A stretch of 64,000 nt of DNA from JAFGPL01 sp963781805 (GTDB taxonomy: Bacteria > Bacteroidota > Bacteroidia > Bacteroidales > UBA10428): the NCBI GenBank assembly GCA_963781805.1, contig CAWAHF010000004.1, positions 2,914,001 to 2,978,000 of the forward strand, given 5' to 3'. The notes beneath the pieces are model-generated. The model had not been told where the DNA came from and searched no databases. It was given only the letters and a program-made list of their open reading frames with translations. Positions 52,830 through 62,025 of this stretch are shown in pieces; positions within the stretch are counted from its first letter, which is position 1; each line of letters begins with the position of its first letter. The position numbers were made by a program, and so were the translations under genes.

Positions 52830-54896
52830 TTATTTAGTAATTCGGGTAAGCGCTTCATCAACGGCATGCAATAATGGTTTGTCGGATAATCCCGTACCAA
52901 AGGCATTTTTCATCCATAAATCGGGAGTGAGATTACCCGAAGTAAAAATGCGCTTAACTTCTGTGGCAAAATTTTTCCCGGAAATATTTTCTTCAATCTG
53001 GTAGTCAATTAAATTTCCAACAGGATATGCAGACAAATACAGTGGATAAACAATCATATGAGAATAAACTGCCAGTATGATTTGATCTTGTACTCCAAAA
53101 ATATCTGCATAATATTTGTTCCAGATATCTTTTGCTATGTTTAAAACAGTCTGCTTCAACTCATCTGCATTTGATTCTGGATGCTCATAAAGCCATTTCC
53201 AGGTTCCGACATCTACAAGCGATACTCCCATTATTTCATAAGCTGACCAGAAAATATCCAGAGCAGTCAGATACTTTTCAGAGGGATCGGGATTGGTCAC
53301 TCCCAACAACTCCAAATCGCGCTTCTGAAATGCAAATGCAAGGGCTTCGGTAAATGCCGTATTCGGAATACCCTTCAATGCATAATAATCCATATCATAA
53401 AGGGTTAGCGTCTGCTCTACATTGTGACCAAATTCATGAATCGCAATGTTATACCCTTTATAGTTCATACCGTTCTTACCAATCCGCGTTCTTAAATGCG
53501 ACTTTTCGGTTCTCATTTCGGCTCCCAAAGCATGCCCTGCACCTCTTGACGGATCGATTGTTATTTTCGAAGAAATGTAATCAGCTTCTTCCCGGTTAAA
53601 TCCCAGTTTTCTCAAAATAACCGGCATATCGGCTTCAAAAGCATCCGGTGTTGGATATTTTTTTGCTACAATAGCATCCAGCATTTTTTCATCGATAGCT
53701 TCATTTTTTGGTTTAAATCCATTATACCAGATATCAAATGGTTCCAATGGTCTTTCTAACCTCGTACTGATTAAGTTGGCTACCTTTTTAACCTGCGCTG
53801 AAGATAATAAGTCAATAAACAATTTTTCAACATCAGGTTCGGGGATTTGCATTTCCTGACTGAATGCTCTCTCGATAGCCGTTGAATAATAAGGATTATA
53901 CTGGTCTAACTTCTTATTCGCTTTGAAAAGATCCAATAAATACCGGTACCTGATATTATTTTCAGGTGCGAAAGAAACTTCTTTACCATCACGGTACAAT
54001 TTATTTGCATATGGATCCCATTGATATTCATTATTATTTATAACCTCTTTGGGTATCTCCTGTGTAACAATTCGTTGCATGACTTTATAAATCATTTTTT
54101 GCTTTGTCAAACCATCCGGATTTGCATAATTTGACTTCAGCTCGTCACGCAGACCCCAGTGGGAAATTAATTTCAAATCACTTGGAAAATATTTTCTTTG
54201 AAAAGAATCGGTTAGATTTCCCATATAAATATTGTACTCCGAGATGTAGGCATCTGCGCGGGTGGAGATATCAGCATAATCCTGAATTACTTCTGCAGGA
54301 ACACGATCTACAATATCATCTGCAATTCTTGCATATGCCCATTCCTTTCTTGACCATTGACTTCCATTTTGCAGCTTGGCTTCAAGCGAATAAAAAGGAA
54401 AATTCAGCAATTGGTAAAAAGCTATTTTGTTTTTGAAAAAATCATCCGACAGATGACTTGACGGATCATAACTGGCCATCATCATATCTATCGGGGTAAT
54501 TTCTCCCATATCCAGTTCCAGCGGTTCCCTTAGCTGAAGCGACATGTTGGTAAAATTACCTGATAAAATTTCAGCATTTCTTTCAAGCTTCTGAAAGAGT
54601 GTGTCTAGTTTTTCTCCCTGGGGTACAAAATATTCCAGGCAAAAATCATTGAAATTTTTCTGGTCACCATCTTGCTCCATCCAGAATGCGGCAACCTGTG
54701 AGGTACCCTTTTCTATTCTGAACTTATTCTGTTCACCATACCTGTTAATCAAACTATCGACTACCGTTGCAATTGTAATGGTATGAATGTATTTTCCCAT
54801 ATTCATTGAATTAGCTGTATTCCCTGATTTTTCAACAGATTTCTGACAACCGGAAATGGAAACCATTAATACAAATAAAATAATTAGATTTTTCAT
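52830..54896 (-). CDS. Exported metallopeptidase-like lipoprotein (HEFGH)
   Basis: The 688-residue protein has a lipoprotein signal (ISGCQKS, acylated Cys at about 17). A zinc motif HEFGH sits near residue 485, with a possible third ligand Glu about 25-30 residues on (AFTEALAFAFQKRD). This gives a HExxH...E gluzincin layout, and the spacing and all-helical look recall M3-like peptidases. I do not recognise an exact family. It lies on the minus strand after ald, with 63 bp between. It probably acts on peptides in the periplasm or at the surface; the substrate is unknown. Confidence 0.75.
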   Translation of the reverse strand: MKNLIILFVLMVSISGCQKSVEKSGNTANSMNMGKYIHTITIATVVDSLINRYGEQNKFRIEKGTSQVAAFWMEQDGDQKNFNDFCLEYFVPQGEKLDTLFQKLERNAEILSGNFTNMSLQLREPLELDMGEITPIDMMMASYDPSSHLSDDFFKNKIAFYQLLNFPFYSLEAKLQNGSQWSRKEWAYARIADDIVDRVPAEVIQDYADISTRADAYISEYNIYMGNLTDSFQRKYFPSDLKLISHWGLRDELKSNYANPDGLTKQKMIYKVMQRIVTQEIPKEVINNNEYQWDPYANKLYRDGKEVSFAPENNIRYRYLLDLFKANKKLDQYNPYYSTAIERAFSQEMQIPEPDVEKLFIDLLSSAQVKKVANLISTRLERPLEPFDIWYNGFKPKNEAIDEKMLDAIVAKKYPTPDAFEADMPVILRKLGFNREEADYISSKITIDPSRGAGHALGAEMRTEKSHLRTRIGKNGMNYKGYNIAIHEFGHNVEQTLTLYDMDYYALKGIPNTAFTEALAFAFQKRDLELLGVTNPDPSEKYLTALDIFWSAYEIMGVSLVDVGTWKWLYEHPESNADELKQTVLNIAKDIWNKYYADIFGVQDQIILAVYSHMIVYPLYLSAYPVGNLIDYQIEENISGKNFATEVKRIFTSGNLTPDLWMKNAFGTGLSDKPLLHAVDEALTRITK

Positions 54897-54959
54897 AAGC
54901 CCTGTAATGATGAGGTATTTAATATATTAAGTAACAATCATTGTGATGTATAATAATAT

Positions 54960-56183
54960 TTAAAATGCTGCCATTAACAGATCAATATCTTTTGATTGTA
55001 TATTAAAATTACTTCCCAGTAATTCGTTGGTAAGGATTCCATTGTAAAGATATACACCGTGTCTGACTCCAATATTTGCTTTCAGAAAAGGTTTGATGCC
55101 TCCTGAATTTCCAATATTAATCATGATTGGAGAAATTATATTGCTCAGAGCTATAGATGCTGTACGGGCTACTCTTGAAGGAAGATTTGTAACACTGTAA
55201 TGGATGACATCATATTTTGTATAAACCGGGTCAAGCGGTGTGCGACATTCGGAAGTTTCGATGCATCCACCCTGATCGATACTGATATCAATAATTACCG
55301 AACCTTTTTTCATTTCTTTAACCATCTCTTCTGTTACAAAATACCTCGGTCCCCTGTCGTGAAGATTAAATGCCCCTATGACAACATCTGCTGATTTTAG
55401 GGTGCGACGCAATACCCGTGGATGAAAGATAGATGTATGTAACCGAACTCCCAGATTTTTTTGAAGCTGCTCAAGCCGTTGCGGTGAGGGATCAAATACT
55501 TTTACATATGCACCCAGTCCAAGCGCAGCTCTGGCGGCATATTCTGCTGCTGTGCCCGCTCCCAAAATTACAACTTCTGTGGGTGTAATACCTGAAATAC
55601 CCCCCAGCATCACACCTTTACCCCCATTATTATTGCTAAGATATTCACCCGCAATAATAATGGCTGTATTCCCTGCAATAGCATTCATCGACTGCAATAC
55701 CGGATAATAATTATATTCATCCTTAATGTATTCATAAGCTATTGCCGAAACCTTTTTACCCATTAGTTTCCGGATGTAATCCTCGCTCTGACTGTAAATA
55801 CGCAGTCCTGAAAATATTACCTGGTTCCCTTTCAACAGGTCGATCTCCTCCAAATCGAGCGGCGCCACTTTTAAAATAACATCAGCATTCAGAATCTGTG
55901 CTTTGTTTTCGACGATATACCCTCCACATTCACTATAGTTCTGATCTGTATAGTGCGCTCCTTCGCCTGCTTTGGATTCAATCAATACGTCATGCCCATT
56001 ATCAACGAGCACTTCAACGGCTTCAGGGGTTAATGAAACACGTTGCTCAAGATGTTGTTTTTCACGGGGAATACCAATAATAAGTTTCTTCTGACGCTTT
56101 CCTATTTCAAGCATTTCCTCCTGAGGCAACAAACCACCATACATTAGTGGCATATTTTGAGATTCAGGTTTATGTTCAACCAT
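54960..56183 (-). CDS. ald: Alanine dehydrogenase
   Basis: Ald reversibly converts L-alanine, NAD and water to pyruvate, NADH and ammonia. The N-terminal catalytic domain has IGIPREKQHLEQRVSLTPEAVEVLV and then KVAPLDLEEIDLLKGNQV; the NAD-binding fold has VVILGAGTAAEYAARAALGLGAYVKVFD at about 200-228. Further along are DVVIGAFNLHDRGPRYFVTEEMV, SIDQGGCIET, and a TKYDVIHYSVTNLPSRVARTAS segment. The 407-residue length is about 35 longer than the classical enzyme, owing to an N-terminal extension seen in Bacteroidota homologues. NAD(P) transhydrogenase alpha is the nearest alternative but lacks this alanine-type C-terminus. Confidence 0.9.
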   Translation of the reverse strand: MVEHKPESQNMPLMYGGLLPQEEMLEIGKRQKKLIIGIPREKQHLEQRVSLTPEAVEVLVDNGHDVLIESKAGEGAHYTDQNYSECGGYIVENKAQILNADVILKVAPLDLEEIDLLKGNQVIFSGLRIYSQSEDYIRKLMGKKVSAIAYEYIKDEYNYYPVLQSMNAIAGNTAIIIAGEYLSNNNGGKGVMLGGISGITPTEVVILGAGTAAEYAARAALGLGAYVKVFDPSPQRLEQLQKNLGVRLHTSIFHPRVLRRTLKSADVVIGAFNLHDRGPRYFVTEEMVKEMKKGSVIIDISIDQGGCIETSECRTPLDPVYTKYDVIHYSVTNLPSRVARTASIALSNIISPIMINIGNSGGIKPFLKANIGVRHGVYLYNGILTNELLGSNFNIQSKDIDLLMAAF

Positions 56184-56334
56184 GTTAGTTAAATATAAAG
56201 CAGATTAGAAAACTAACTAAGATAATACAATCGAGGTATTTAGTCAAATAAAATCACGTCGAAAACAAAAAATAAATTTTTATGATTCGAGAAAATAAAG
56301 AGAGGCTAAAACGACTTTTATAAGTTAAATTAAA

Positions 56335-56754
56335 TCAGATGAATAAAGTTACTTTTCGTGCAGAATTTTCAATTTCTTCCACATGTACCCTGCATATATC
56401 CGGAGGTAAAATCTCTTCAGCCAGTTCGGGCCATTCAATAAAAAGCATAGCATCACTATAGAAATAATCTTCATAACCAATATCGTAAAGTTCCTCTAAA
56501 TTTCTAATGCGATATAAATCAAAATGATAAATGGTATCGCCCGAGTACGTCTGATATTCGTTAATCAGTGCGAACGAGGGACTGCTTACTAAATCGGTAG
56601 CACCGAGTTCGTTACATATGGATGTGATAAGTGTGGTTTTACCCGATCCCATTTTACCATAAAAGGCAAACCTGCGAAATTCTTTGGTCGCATTAATAAA
56701 TTCTCTGGCTGTTTCAGTCAGTTCATTTAGTGATGGAATATAAAGAATTTTCAT
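56335..56754 (-). CDS. tsaE: tRNA threonylcarbamoyladenosine biosynthesis ATPase TsaE
   Basis: TsaE is the ATPase of the TsaB-TsaD-TsaE complex that makes the t6A37 modification of tRNAs reading ANN codons. The P-loop is GKMGSGKTT at 33-41, the switch region is SSPSFALINEYQ, the base region is YHFDLYRIRNLEELYDIGYEDY and the Walker B-like LFIEWPE comes near 105-111. The length of 139 residues is normal. It lies 14 bp after porX and is probably in the same transcript; this tsaE-porX neighbourhood is familiar in Bacteroidota. Confidence 0.95.
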   Translation of the reverse strand: MKILYIPSLNELTETAREFINATKEFRRFAFYGKMGSGKTTLITSICNELGATDLVSSPSFALINEYQTYSGDTIYHFDLYRIRNLEELYDIGYEDYFYSDAMLFIEWPELAEEILPPDICRVHVEEIENSARKVTLFI

Positions 56755-56768
56755 TCAGAAATTAATTG

Positions 56769-58322
56769 TTAACCTTTTGAAACCATAGTGATAAGGGGAA
56801 CAAGCATTTCTTCCAATGAAATACCTCCATGCTGAAATGTGCTTTTATAATAATTTGCGTAGTAATTTAAATTGTTTGGATAAACAAAGAAATCAGACTG
56901 AGTTGCAAAAATGTACTTTGACGTTACATTAGATTTTGGAAGATGCGCCGTAAAAGGATCTTTAATTTCAAAGACTTCTTTCGGATTATAATTCAGATTT
57001 TTACCCATTTTGTACCGGAGATTCGCCGAAGTTTTTTTGTCTCCAATCACTTTAATGGGACTGTTAACCCTCAGACTGCCATGATCTGTTGTAAAAATTA
57101 CCTTATAGTCTCTTTCAGCCAGAAGCTTTATCAAATCGTGTAAATGAGAATGTTGAAACCAGGAATGGGTTAACGAACGATAAGCCGATTCATTTCCCGC
57201 AAGCTCACGAATCATCTCCATTTCGGTATTGGCATGGGACAACATATCGATAAAATTATAAACAACTACAACCAGATTATAGTTAAGTAAATCTGCAAAA
57301 TTTTCAACGAGTTTTTTTCCAGCTTTTGAGTTTAAAATTTTTTCATAATGAAATCTGTATTTCTTGCTCAACCTTGAAAGCTGTTTAAGGAGCAATTCCT
57401 CCTCATTCATATTTTTAGCTCCTTCCTCATCATCATTGAGCCACAATGCAGGATTCAGATCCTGTATCTCTTTGGGCATCAAGCCGGCAAACATCGAATT
57501 TCTTGCATATTGGGTTGCTGTTGGCAAAATGCTGCAAAACATCTCTTCCGATTCTATCAGGAAATATTCATTGATAATGGGATAAATGGTTTTCCATTGA
57601 TCATACCTGAGATTATCCACAAGAATTACAAACACTTTCTGACCTTCATCCACAATTGGAAATACTCTTTCTTTGAAAACATTAGGCGATATTAAGGGTT
57701 TTTGCTGAGATGATTTTTCGAACCATGACACGTAATTTGTCTTTATATACCGCGAGAATCCAAGATTTGCTTCTGATTTTTGCATTTCAAGGATATCCGT
57801 CATACCCGACTCATTAAGTTTCTCCAGTTCAAGCTCCCAGAATACAATTTTTCGGTAAACTTCTTCCCAGTCTTTATAACTTCTTGCAGAGTTAATCTGC
57901 ACTCCAATTTTACTGAATTCCGACTGATAGGCAGATGTTGTCTCTTTTGAAACTAATTTTTTTGTGTCGATATTTTTCTTGATCGCCAGCAAAATCTGGT
58001 TTGGATTAACCGGTTTGATCAGATAATCAGCGATCTTGGAACCAATGGCTGCGTCCATTATGTTCTCTTCTTCGCTTTTGGTAATCATAATCACCGGAAC
58101 TGTTGAATAGGTTTTTATTTGATTCAACGTTTCAAGTCCGCTTAATCCGGGCATATTTTCATCGAGCAGAATAAGATCAAAATGATTTTTTTGAACCAGA
58201 TTTATGGCATCGTACCCATTACTTGCAATACTTACCTCATAACCCTTATCCTCAAGAAATAATACATAAGGTTTCAAAAGGTCTATTTCATCGTCTGTCC
58301 AGAGTATGCTTATTTTTCTCAT
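56769..58322 (-). CDS. porX: T9SS response regulator PorX (receiver plus PglZ phosphatase-like domain)
   Basis: PorX is the T9SS response regulator of Porphyromonas and relatives. The receiver domain (1-120) has the acidic pair D10/D11, the phospho-acceptor D54 (LLDENMPG), the switch Thr81 and Lys103 (LIKP). A helical linker leads to a PglZ/alkaline-phosphatase-superfamily domain, with VDNLRYDQWKTIYP (about 235-248), the TATQYARNSMFAG nucleophile region near 268-280, and TTDHGSLRV with metal ligands further on. The 517-residue length equals known PorX. In other species PorX is activated by the kinase PorY and acts on cyclic oligonucleotides in vitro. It lies between the PorW and TsaE genes. 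Confidence 0.93.
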   Translation of the reverse strand: MRKISILWTDDEIDLLKPYVLFLEDKGYEVSIASNGYDAINLVQKNHFDLILLDENMPGLSGLETLNQIKTYSTVPVIMITKSEEENIMDAAIGSKIADYLIKPVNPNQILLAIKKNIDTKKLVSKETTSAYQSEFSKIGVQINSARSYKDWEEVYRKIVFWELELEKLNESGMTDILEMQKSEANLGFSRYIKTNYVSWFEKSSQQKPLISPNVFKERVFPIVDEGQKVFVILVDNLRYDQWKTIYPIINEYFLIESEEMFCSILPTATQYARNSMFAGLMPKEIQDLNPALWLNDDEEGAKNMNEEELLLKQLSRLSKKYRFHYEKILNSKAGKKLVENFADLLNYNLVVVVYNFIDMLSHANTEMEMIRELAGNESAYRSLTHSWFQHSHLHDLIKLLAERDYKVIFTTDHGSLRVNSPIKVIGDKKTSANLRYKMGKNLNYNPKEVFEIKDPFTAHLPKSNVTSKYIFATQSDFFVYPNNLNYYANYYKSTFQHGGISLEEMLVPLITMVSKG

Positions 58323-58358
58323 AACCGATTTTAACTGGAATTTTAAATCCTTCTCTGT

Positions 58359-61082
58359 TTATCTGTAATTTTCATTATAAAACGCCAGGTATCTGTTTAC
58401 CGATTTATCCGTTTTCAATATTTCCAGATTAGCTATGGATATTGAAAACGTTATTATATTTTGCTTATCTATATCTTCAAAGATGCCGGCATCATTTGTA
58501 ATCTTTCCGGAATATTCCAAAGATTCATCCTTATTCTTAAATTGTTTAACAACAATCAGAGATTGATTATTATTCAAAGGAACATTCTCGATTTTTAAAT
58601 TTAGTTTGTCAAAATTATCAAGGTTAAAATTAATAATATTAAAAATTAACTGGTTAACATTTAGTCCTTTCGGTATAACGAAGGCAAAATAATGACTTAC
58701 AGAATCAGTAACTTCGTATAGTTTTAATGCAACCTGTTTTTCTTCCTCTTCCTTGTACTGAGGTTTGTCCTTATCCAGGTAGGAAATAATATCCTTTGCG
58801 TTCTCAGCTACCTCGGTTCCCGGATATTTTGAGACAATTTCGAAAAGATTTTGCCTGAATGTCTTTGTATCCTGGGTTCTGCCTAAACTTAATGTTTTAA
58901 GATAGGAATACTTTGGAGTAAGGGCATCGAGAGAAAAAGTTGATAGTGCATAATTACACCTTGAAACTACTTCGCTATAGTTATTATTCATGTAATAATT
59001 ATATGTAGTAACATAATAATCTTTCAGTTTGTTCTCTTCCTTTTCCAATTCCTTCAGATAATCTGGATTGGCAAGCATGCGGGCATAATTGCTATTGGGG
59101 AAAAGCGCTATGATTTTAGATTTATATAATTCTGAGAGCGCAGTGTTGTTTTGCAATTTATAAATAGTATAAAGGTTGTAATAGGCCATTAATGCATTCT
59201 CCGAATTGGGATATCTTTTTATCAACTCTTTAAAAGAGTCAGCTGCCTTATCGGGATCTTTCAAATCGTTTTTATAAATAAGCCCCATATTAAAAAGCGC
59301 ATGGTCTATTTTCTTATGAGAAGCCTGAAGCATTGAATCATTTACAGGGATATTTCTTAAGTAATATTCTCTGGTTTTATTACTCAGATTATCTGATTGT
59401 TTTGCCTCTTCGTCAGTGACAAATTCCGTATCTTCGGTGGGAGAATTTGAAACAACCGATGAAGTTGTTTTATTCTTTCTTCTCCAGTTATCTTCGAGCC
59501 GGCGGTTACCCCATTTCAAAACAAATTCCTTGTATCCCAGATTCTTAGCAGTTTCATTATAAAAATACCACTTACCTCCACCAGCGGCATTTGATGTTGA
59601 TGAATTCCTGGAAGCCAACTCCTGTCCAAATTGTTCATCCAATTGTCTTTTCCGATCGGCAATTCTGGCTTCTTCTTCCTGTTTCCTTAAATCGTCAATC
59701 AGATTGTCAATGAATTTTGTTAAATCTTTGTTATCGAGTTTTGCAAGTCTTTGCACACTGTCTTCAAACTGAACCGTATTTAGCTGCGTCACAAGATTTG
59801 TTAAGTTTTTAGACTTTGCATATACAATATCATAGTTCGGATAATTTACATCCATTTGTACCACTGCACTGTCATAATATGACTGGGCATTCACATAATC
59901 AGGTATCGCATAATAGATATCCGCTATGGTTAAATACGATTTGTTTTTCTGATCGATATTTGTTGTATTACTTTCGATTGATTTCTTATACCGTTCTAAT
60001 GCTTTTGCGGTATTTCCCTCTTTAATGGCAAGATTCCCAAGCGCATAGTAAATCTGATCTTTGTAATCTTTATTTTTATCATCTTTCAGCATTTTTAAAA
60101 GCTGACTCTCAATTTCTTTGGCCTGACCAAACCCTTTTTCATAGGCCATTGCCTTGCTTATGGTGGCATTAAATGTCATCTCGTATGTAGGTTTCATACG
60201 GATGACCTTATCATAATATTCTGAGGCTTTTTTCAAATTGCCTGTCCGTTCATAAATCTGGGCTAAAATATATGTGTACCGAACTCTCAGCTTTTTCTTG
60301 GTTTCATATTGTATGGATTTTTGAAGGTAAGGTATTGAATTCTCCAGCTCATTTTGTTTGATTTGAAAATCTGCAAGCGTGGGAAACAATAATTTTTTTA
60401 AGCCTCCCGGAAAATTAGCTGCATTTTCAAGCGATTTCAATAATTCTTTTGCATTTTCAAAATCACCGGTTTCGTCATAAACTCTTGCCAGCCATATCTT
60501 AGTTTCAACTATTGTTTTTTCAGATTTGTACTCATTTATAATAAATAAAAACGTTTCGTTTGCTTTATCAAACTCATGTTTGTAAAACTGAGCCTTTCCC
60601 ATTAACAGATAATCGTCATCCACCCATTTGTTATACTCTTTTTTACTCATAAATTCTCTTTGATTCGGAGTAAGGGGTTTATTACTTTTTACTTCGGGCT
60701 TTACTGTAATTGAGTGTAAACTAACCAGTTTCTCAGCTTTTTTAATAGTTCTGTCCATATCGGAACTAATTGTACCAACCAAATCCTTATCTTCATAAAC
60801 AAATACGGGTAGTAACTGAGAAAAGTCGTTTTTGCAATTCTCAAGGATTGTTCTTTCCCCTTTTTTCAGACTTTCGGTACCATTAAAAAAGACATTATAT
60901 TTGGAAGTAATATTATGGTACGTTCGGGTAATAACAGTATTTTTCTGGGTGCTACAACCCATAAAAATAAGAACCACTATAACAAAATATGTAATTTTAA
61001 ATCCTTTACTCTTCAATGCATATCTGTTTTTGATATAACTGCAAATTTTAAAACATATTTTATGTAACGCAAATTTTTTCAT
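58359..61082 (-). CDS. porW: T9SS-associated TPR lipoprotein PorW/SprE
   Basis: PorW/SprE is an outer-membrane lipoprotein needed for type IX secretion and, in Flavobacterium, for gliding. The lipobox cysteine is in FMGCSTQKN near residue 43, preceded by an unusually long leader. The family hallmark follows: TRTYHNITSKYNVFFNGTESLKKGE. The body is rich in TPR-like helices (KANETFLFIINEYKSEKTIVETKIWLAR and GNTAKALERYKKSIESNT), with a charged linker near 440-530. The 907-residue length is in family range. Its position next to porX fits a shared regulatory or functional unit. Confidence 0.9.
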   Translation of the reverse strand: MKKFALHKICFKICSYIKNRYALKSKGFKITYFVIVVLIFMGCSTQKNTVITRTYHNITSKYNVFFNGTESLKKGERTILENCKNDFSQLLPVFVYEDKDLVGTISSDMDRTIKKAEKLVSLHSITVKPEVKSNKPLTPNQREFMSKKEYNKWVDDDYLLMGKAQFYKHEFDKANETFLFIINEYKSEKTIVETKIWLARVYDETGDFENAKELLKSLENAANFPGGLKKLLFPTLADFQIKQNELENSIPYLQKSIQYETKKKLRVRYTYILAQIYERTGNLKKASEYYDKVIRMKPTYEMTFNATISKAMAYEKGFGQAKEIESQLLKMLKDDKNKDYKDQIYYALGNLAIKEGNTAKALERYKKSIESNTTNIDQKNKSYLTIADIYYAIPDYVNAQSYYDSAVVQMDVNYPNYDIVYAKSKNLTNLVTQLNTVQFEDSVQRLAKLDNKDLTKFIDNLIDDLRKQEEEARIADRKRQLDEQFGQELASRNSSTSNAAGGGKWYFYNETAKNLGYKEFVLKWGNRRLEDNWRRKNKTTSSVVSNSPTEDTEFVTDEEAKQSDNLSNKTREYYLRNIPVNDSMLQASHKKIDHALFNMGLIYKNDLKDPDKAADSFKELIKRYPNSENALMAYYNLYTIYKLQNNTALSELYKSKIIALFPNSNYARMLANPDYLKELEKEENKLKDYYVTTYNYYMNNNYSEVVSRCNYALSTFSLDALTPKYSYLKTLSLGRTQDTKTFRQNLFEIVSKYPGTEVAENAKDIISYLDKDKPQYKEEEEKQVALKLYEVTDSVSHYFAFVIPKGLNVNQLIFNIINFNLDNFDKLNLKIENVPLNNNQSLIVVKQFKNKDESLEYSGKITNDAGIFEDIDKQNIITFSISIANLEILKTDKSVNRYLAFYNENYR

Positions 61083-61159
61083 GCAAAGCAGATGCTTTTT
61101 TTATATGATACAGAAAAGTTTAGAACCTAAAAACCTGTTCATATGTTTTATTAATATTC

Positions 61160-61762
61160 CTAATCCATCACAACACATCCAACCTTTACGGGATGATCCT
61201 GCAAAAGTACATACTTATTTACATTTCTGATAATCCATAAAATTAGAAAGTCTCCGCTGGCTGCCCATGTGAAAAAAACACCAAATAATAAGCATCCGAG
61301 ACTCCCTGTAAATATAGAAATAACAGATGGTAAAATACCAAGAATTAAACCTGGTGTTAAAGTTCCCATGCGATAAATCCAAGCCGGAAGAGGTTCTTTA
61401 CAATGCACATAGGGTGAAAAATCTGTCTTACTTACCCCAAACCGAATTGATTTAATACCCTTTTTTGTAAACAAAACCCAAACAACTGCATGTAGCAATT
61501 CGTGAAATACAGCTCCCGCAAGGATAACAAGAGAAAAAATAAAAATCTGCCGTAACAGGTTTAAATAGGTAAAAAGATTATCCCAATTGTTTTTGATTTT
61601 TGAAAACAAAAGTTTTAAAAATTCCGACAGGGAATGGTTCCAAATTAAATGATACGGCAATATAAACAACAGGGTTAATGGTATCAGCAGGAAGAGTGAA
61701 AATGCGTAAATTTTCAGTATACTAACAGTGTATTCTTTTTGTTTAGGAAAATTATCTGTCAT
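61160..61762 (-). CDS. DUF3267 membrane protein with HELLH zincin motif
   Basis: This 200-residue integral membrane protein has two N-terminal hydrophobic segments (about 16-42 and 66-90), a HELLH motif (about residue 87-91, AVFHELLHAVVW), and two more hydrophobic regions. It matches DUF3267, a family of putative zinc metalloproteases. It is the nearest gene to porW, with 77 bp between, and ends 4 bp after the Nfu gene on the same strand. The substrate and role are unknown. Confidence 0.8.
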   Translation of the reverse strand: MTDNFPKQKEYTVSILKIYAFSLFLLIPLTLLFILPYHLIWNHSLSEFLKLLFSKIKNNWDNLFTYLNLLRQIFIFSLVILAGAVFHELLHAVVWVLFTKKGIKSIRFGVSKTDFSPYVHCKEPLPAWIYRMGTLTPGLILGILPSVISIFTGSLGCLLFGVFFTWAASGDFLILWIIRNVNKYVLLQDHPVKVGCVVMD

Positions 61763-61766
61763 CCCA

Positions 61767-62015
61767 TCAGTTCACAGCAATTAATTCCTTAAGCCCGGGC
61801 AATTGTTTCCGAATTGCCTGTTCAATGCCTGCTCTTAAGGTCATCATACTAAACGGACAACCATCACATGCCCCTGTTAGTTTAACTTTAACAATTAAAT
61901 CGTCTGTAATTTCAATTAACGAAACATCTCCTCCATCAGCAACAAGATAAGGGCGCACAGAGTCAATTGCTGAATTCACTTTCCCAACTAATTCTTTTTT
62001 TTCTGCGGCAGTCAT
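61767..62015 (-). CDS. NifU C-terminal (Nfu-type) Fe-S scaffold protein
   Basis: Nfu domains carry and deliver Fe-S clusters. The 82-residue protein is a single NifU C-terminal domain: VRPYLVADGGDVSLIEI, then GACDGCPFSMMTLRAGIEQAIRK with the cluster cysteines C50 and C53. It is directly followed by the DUF3267 gene and preceded by mrp (10 bp gap), a pairing that suggests a joint role in cluster transfer. Confidence 0.93.
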   Translation of the reverse strand: MTAAEKKELVGKVNSAIDSVRPYLVADGGDVSLIEITDDLIVKVKLTGACDGCPFSMMTLRAGIEQAIRKQLPGLKELIAVN

Positions 62016-62025
62016 ATTTGAATAT

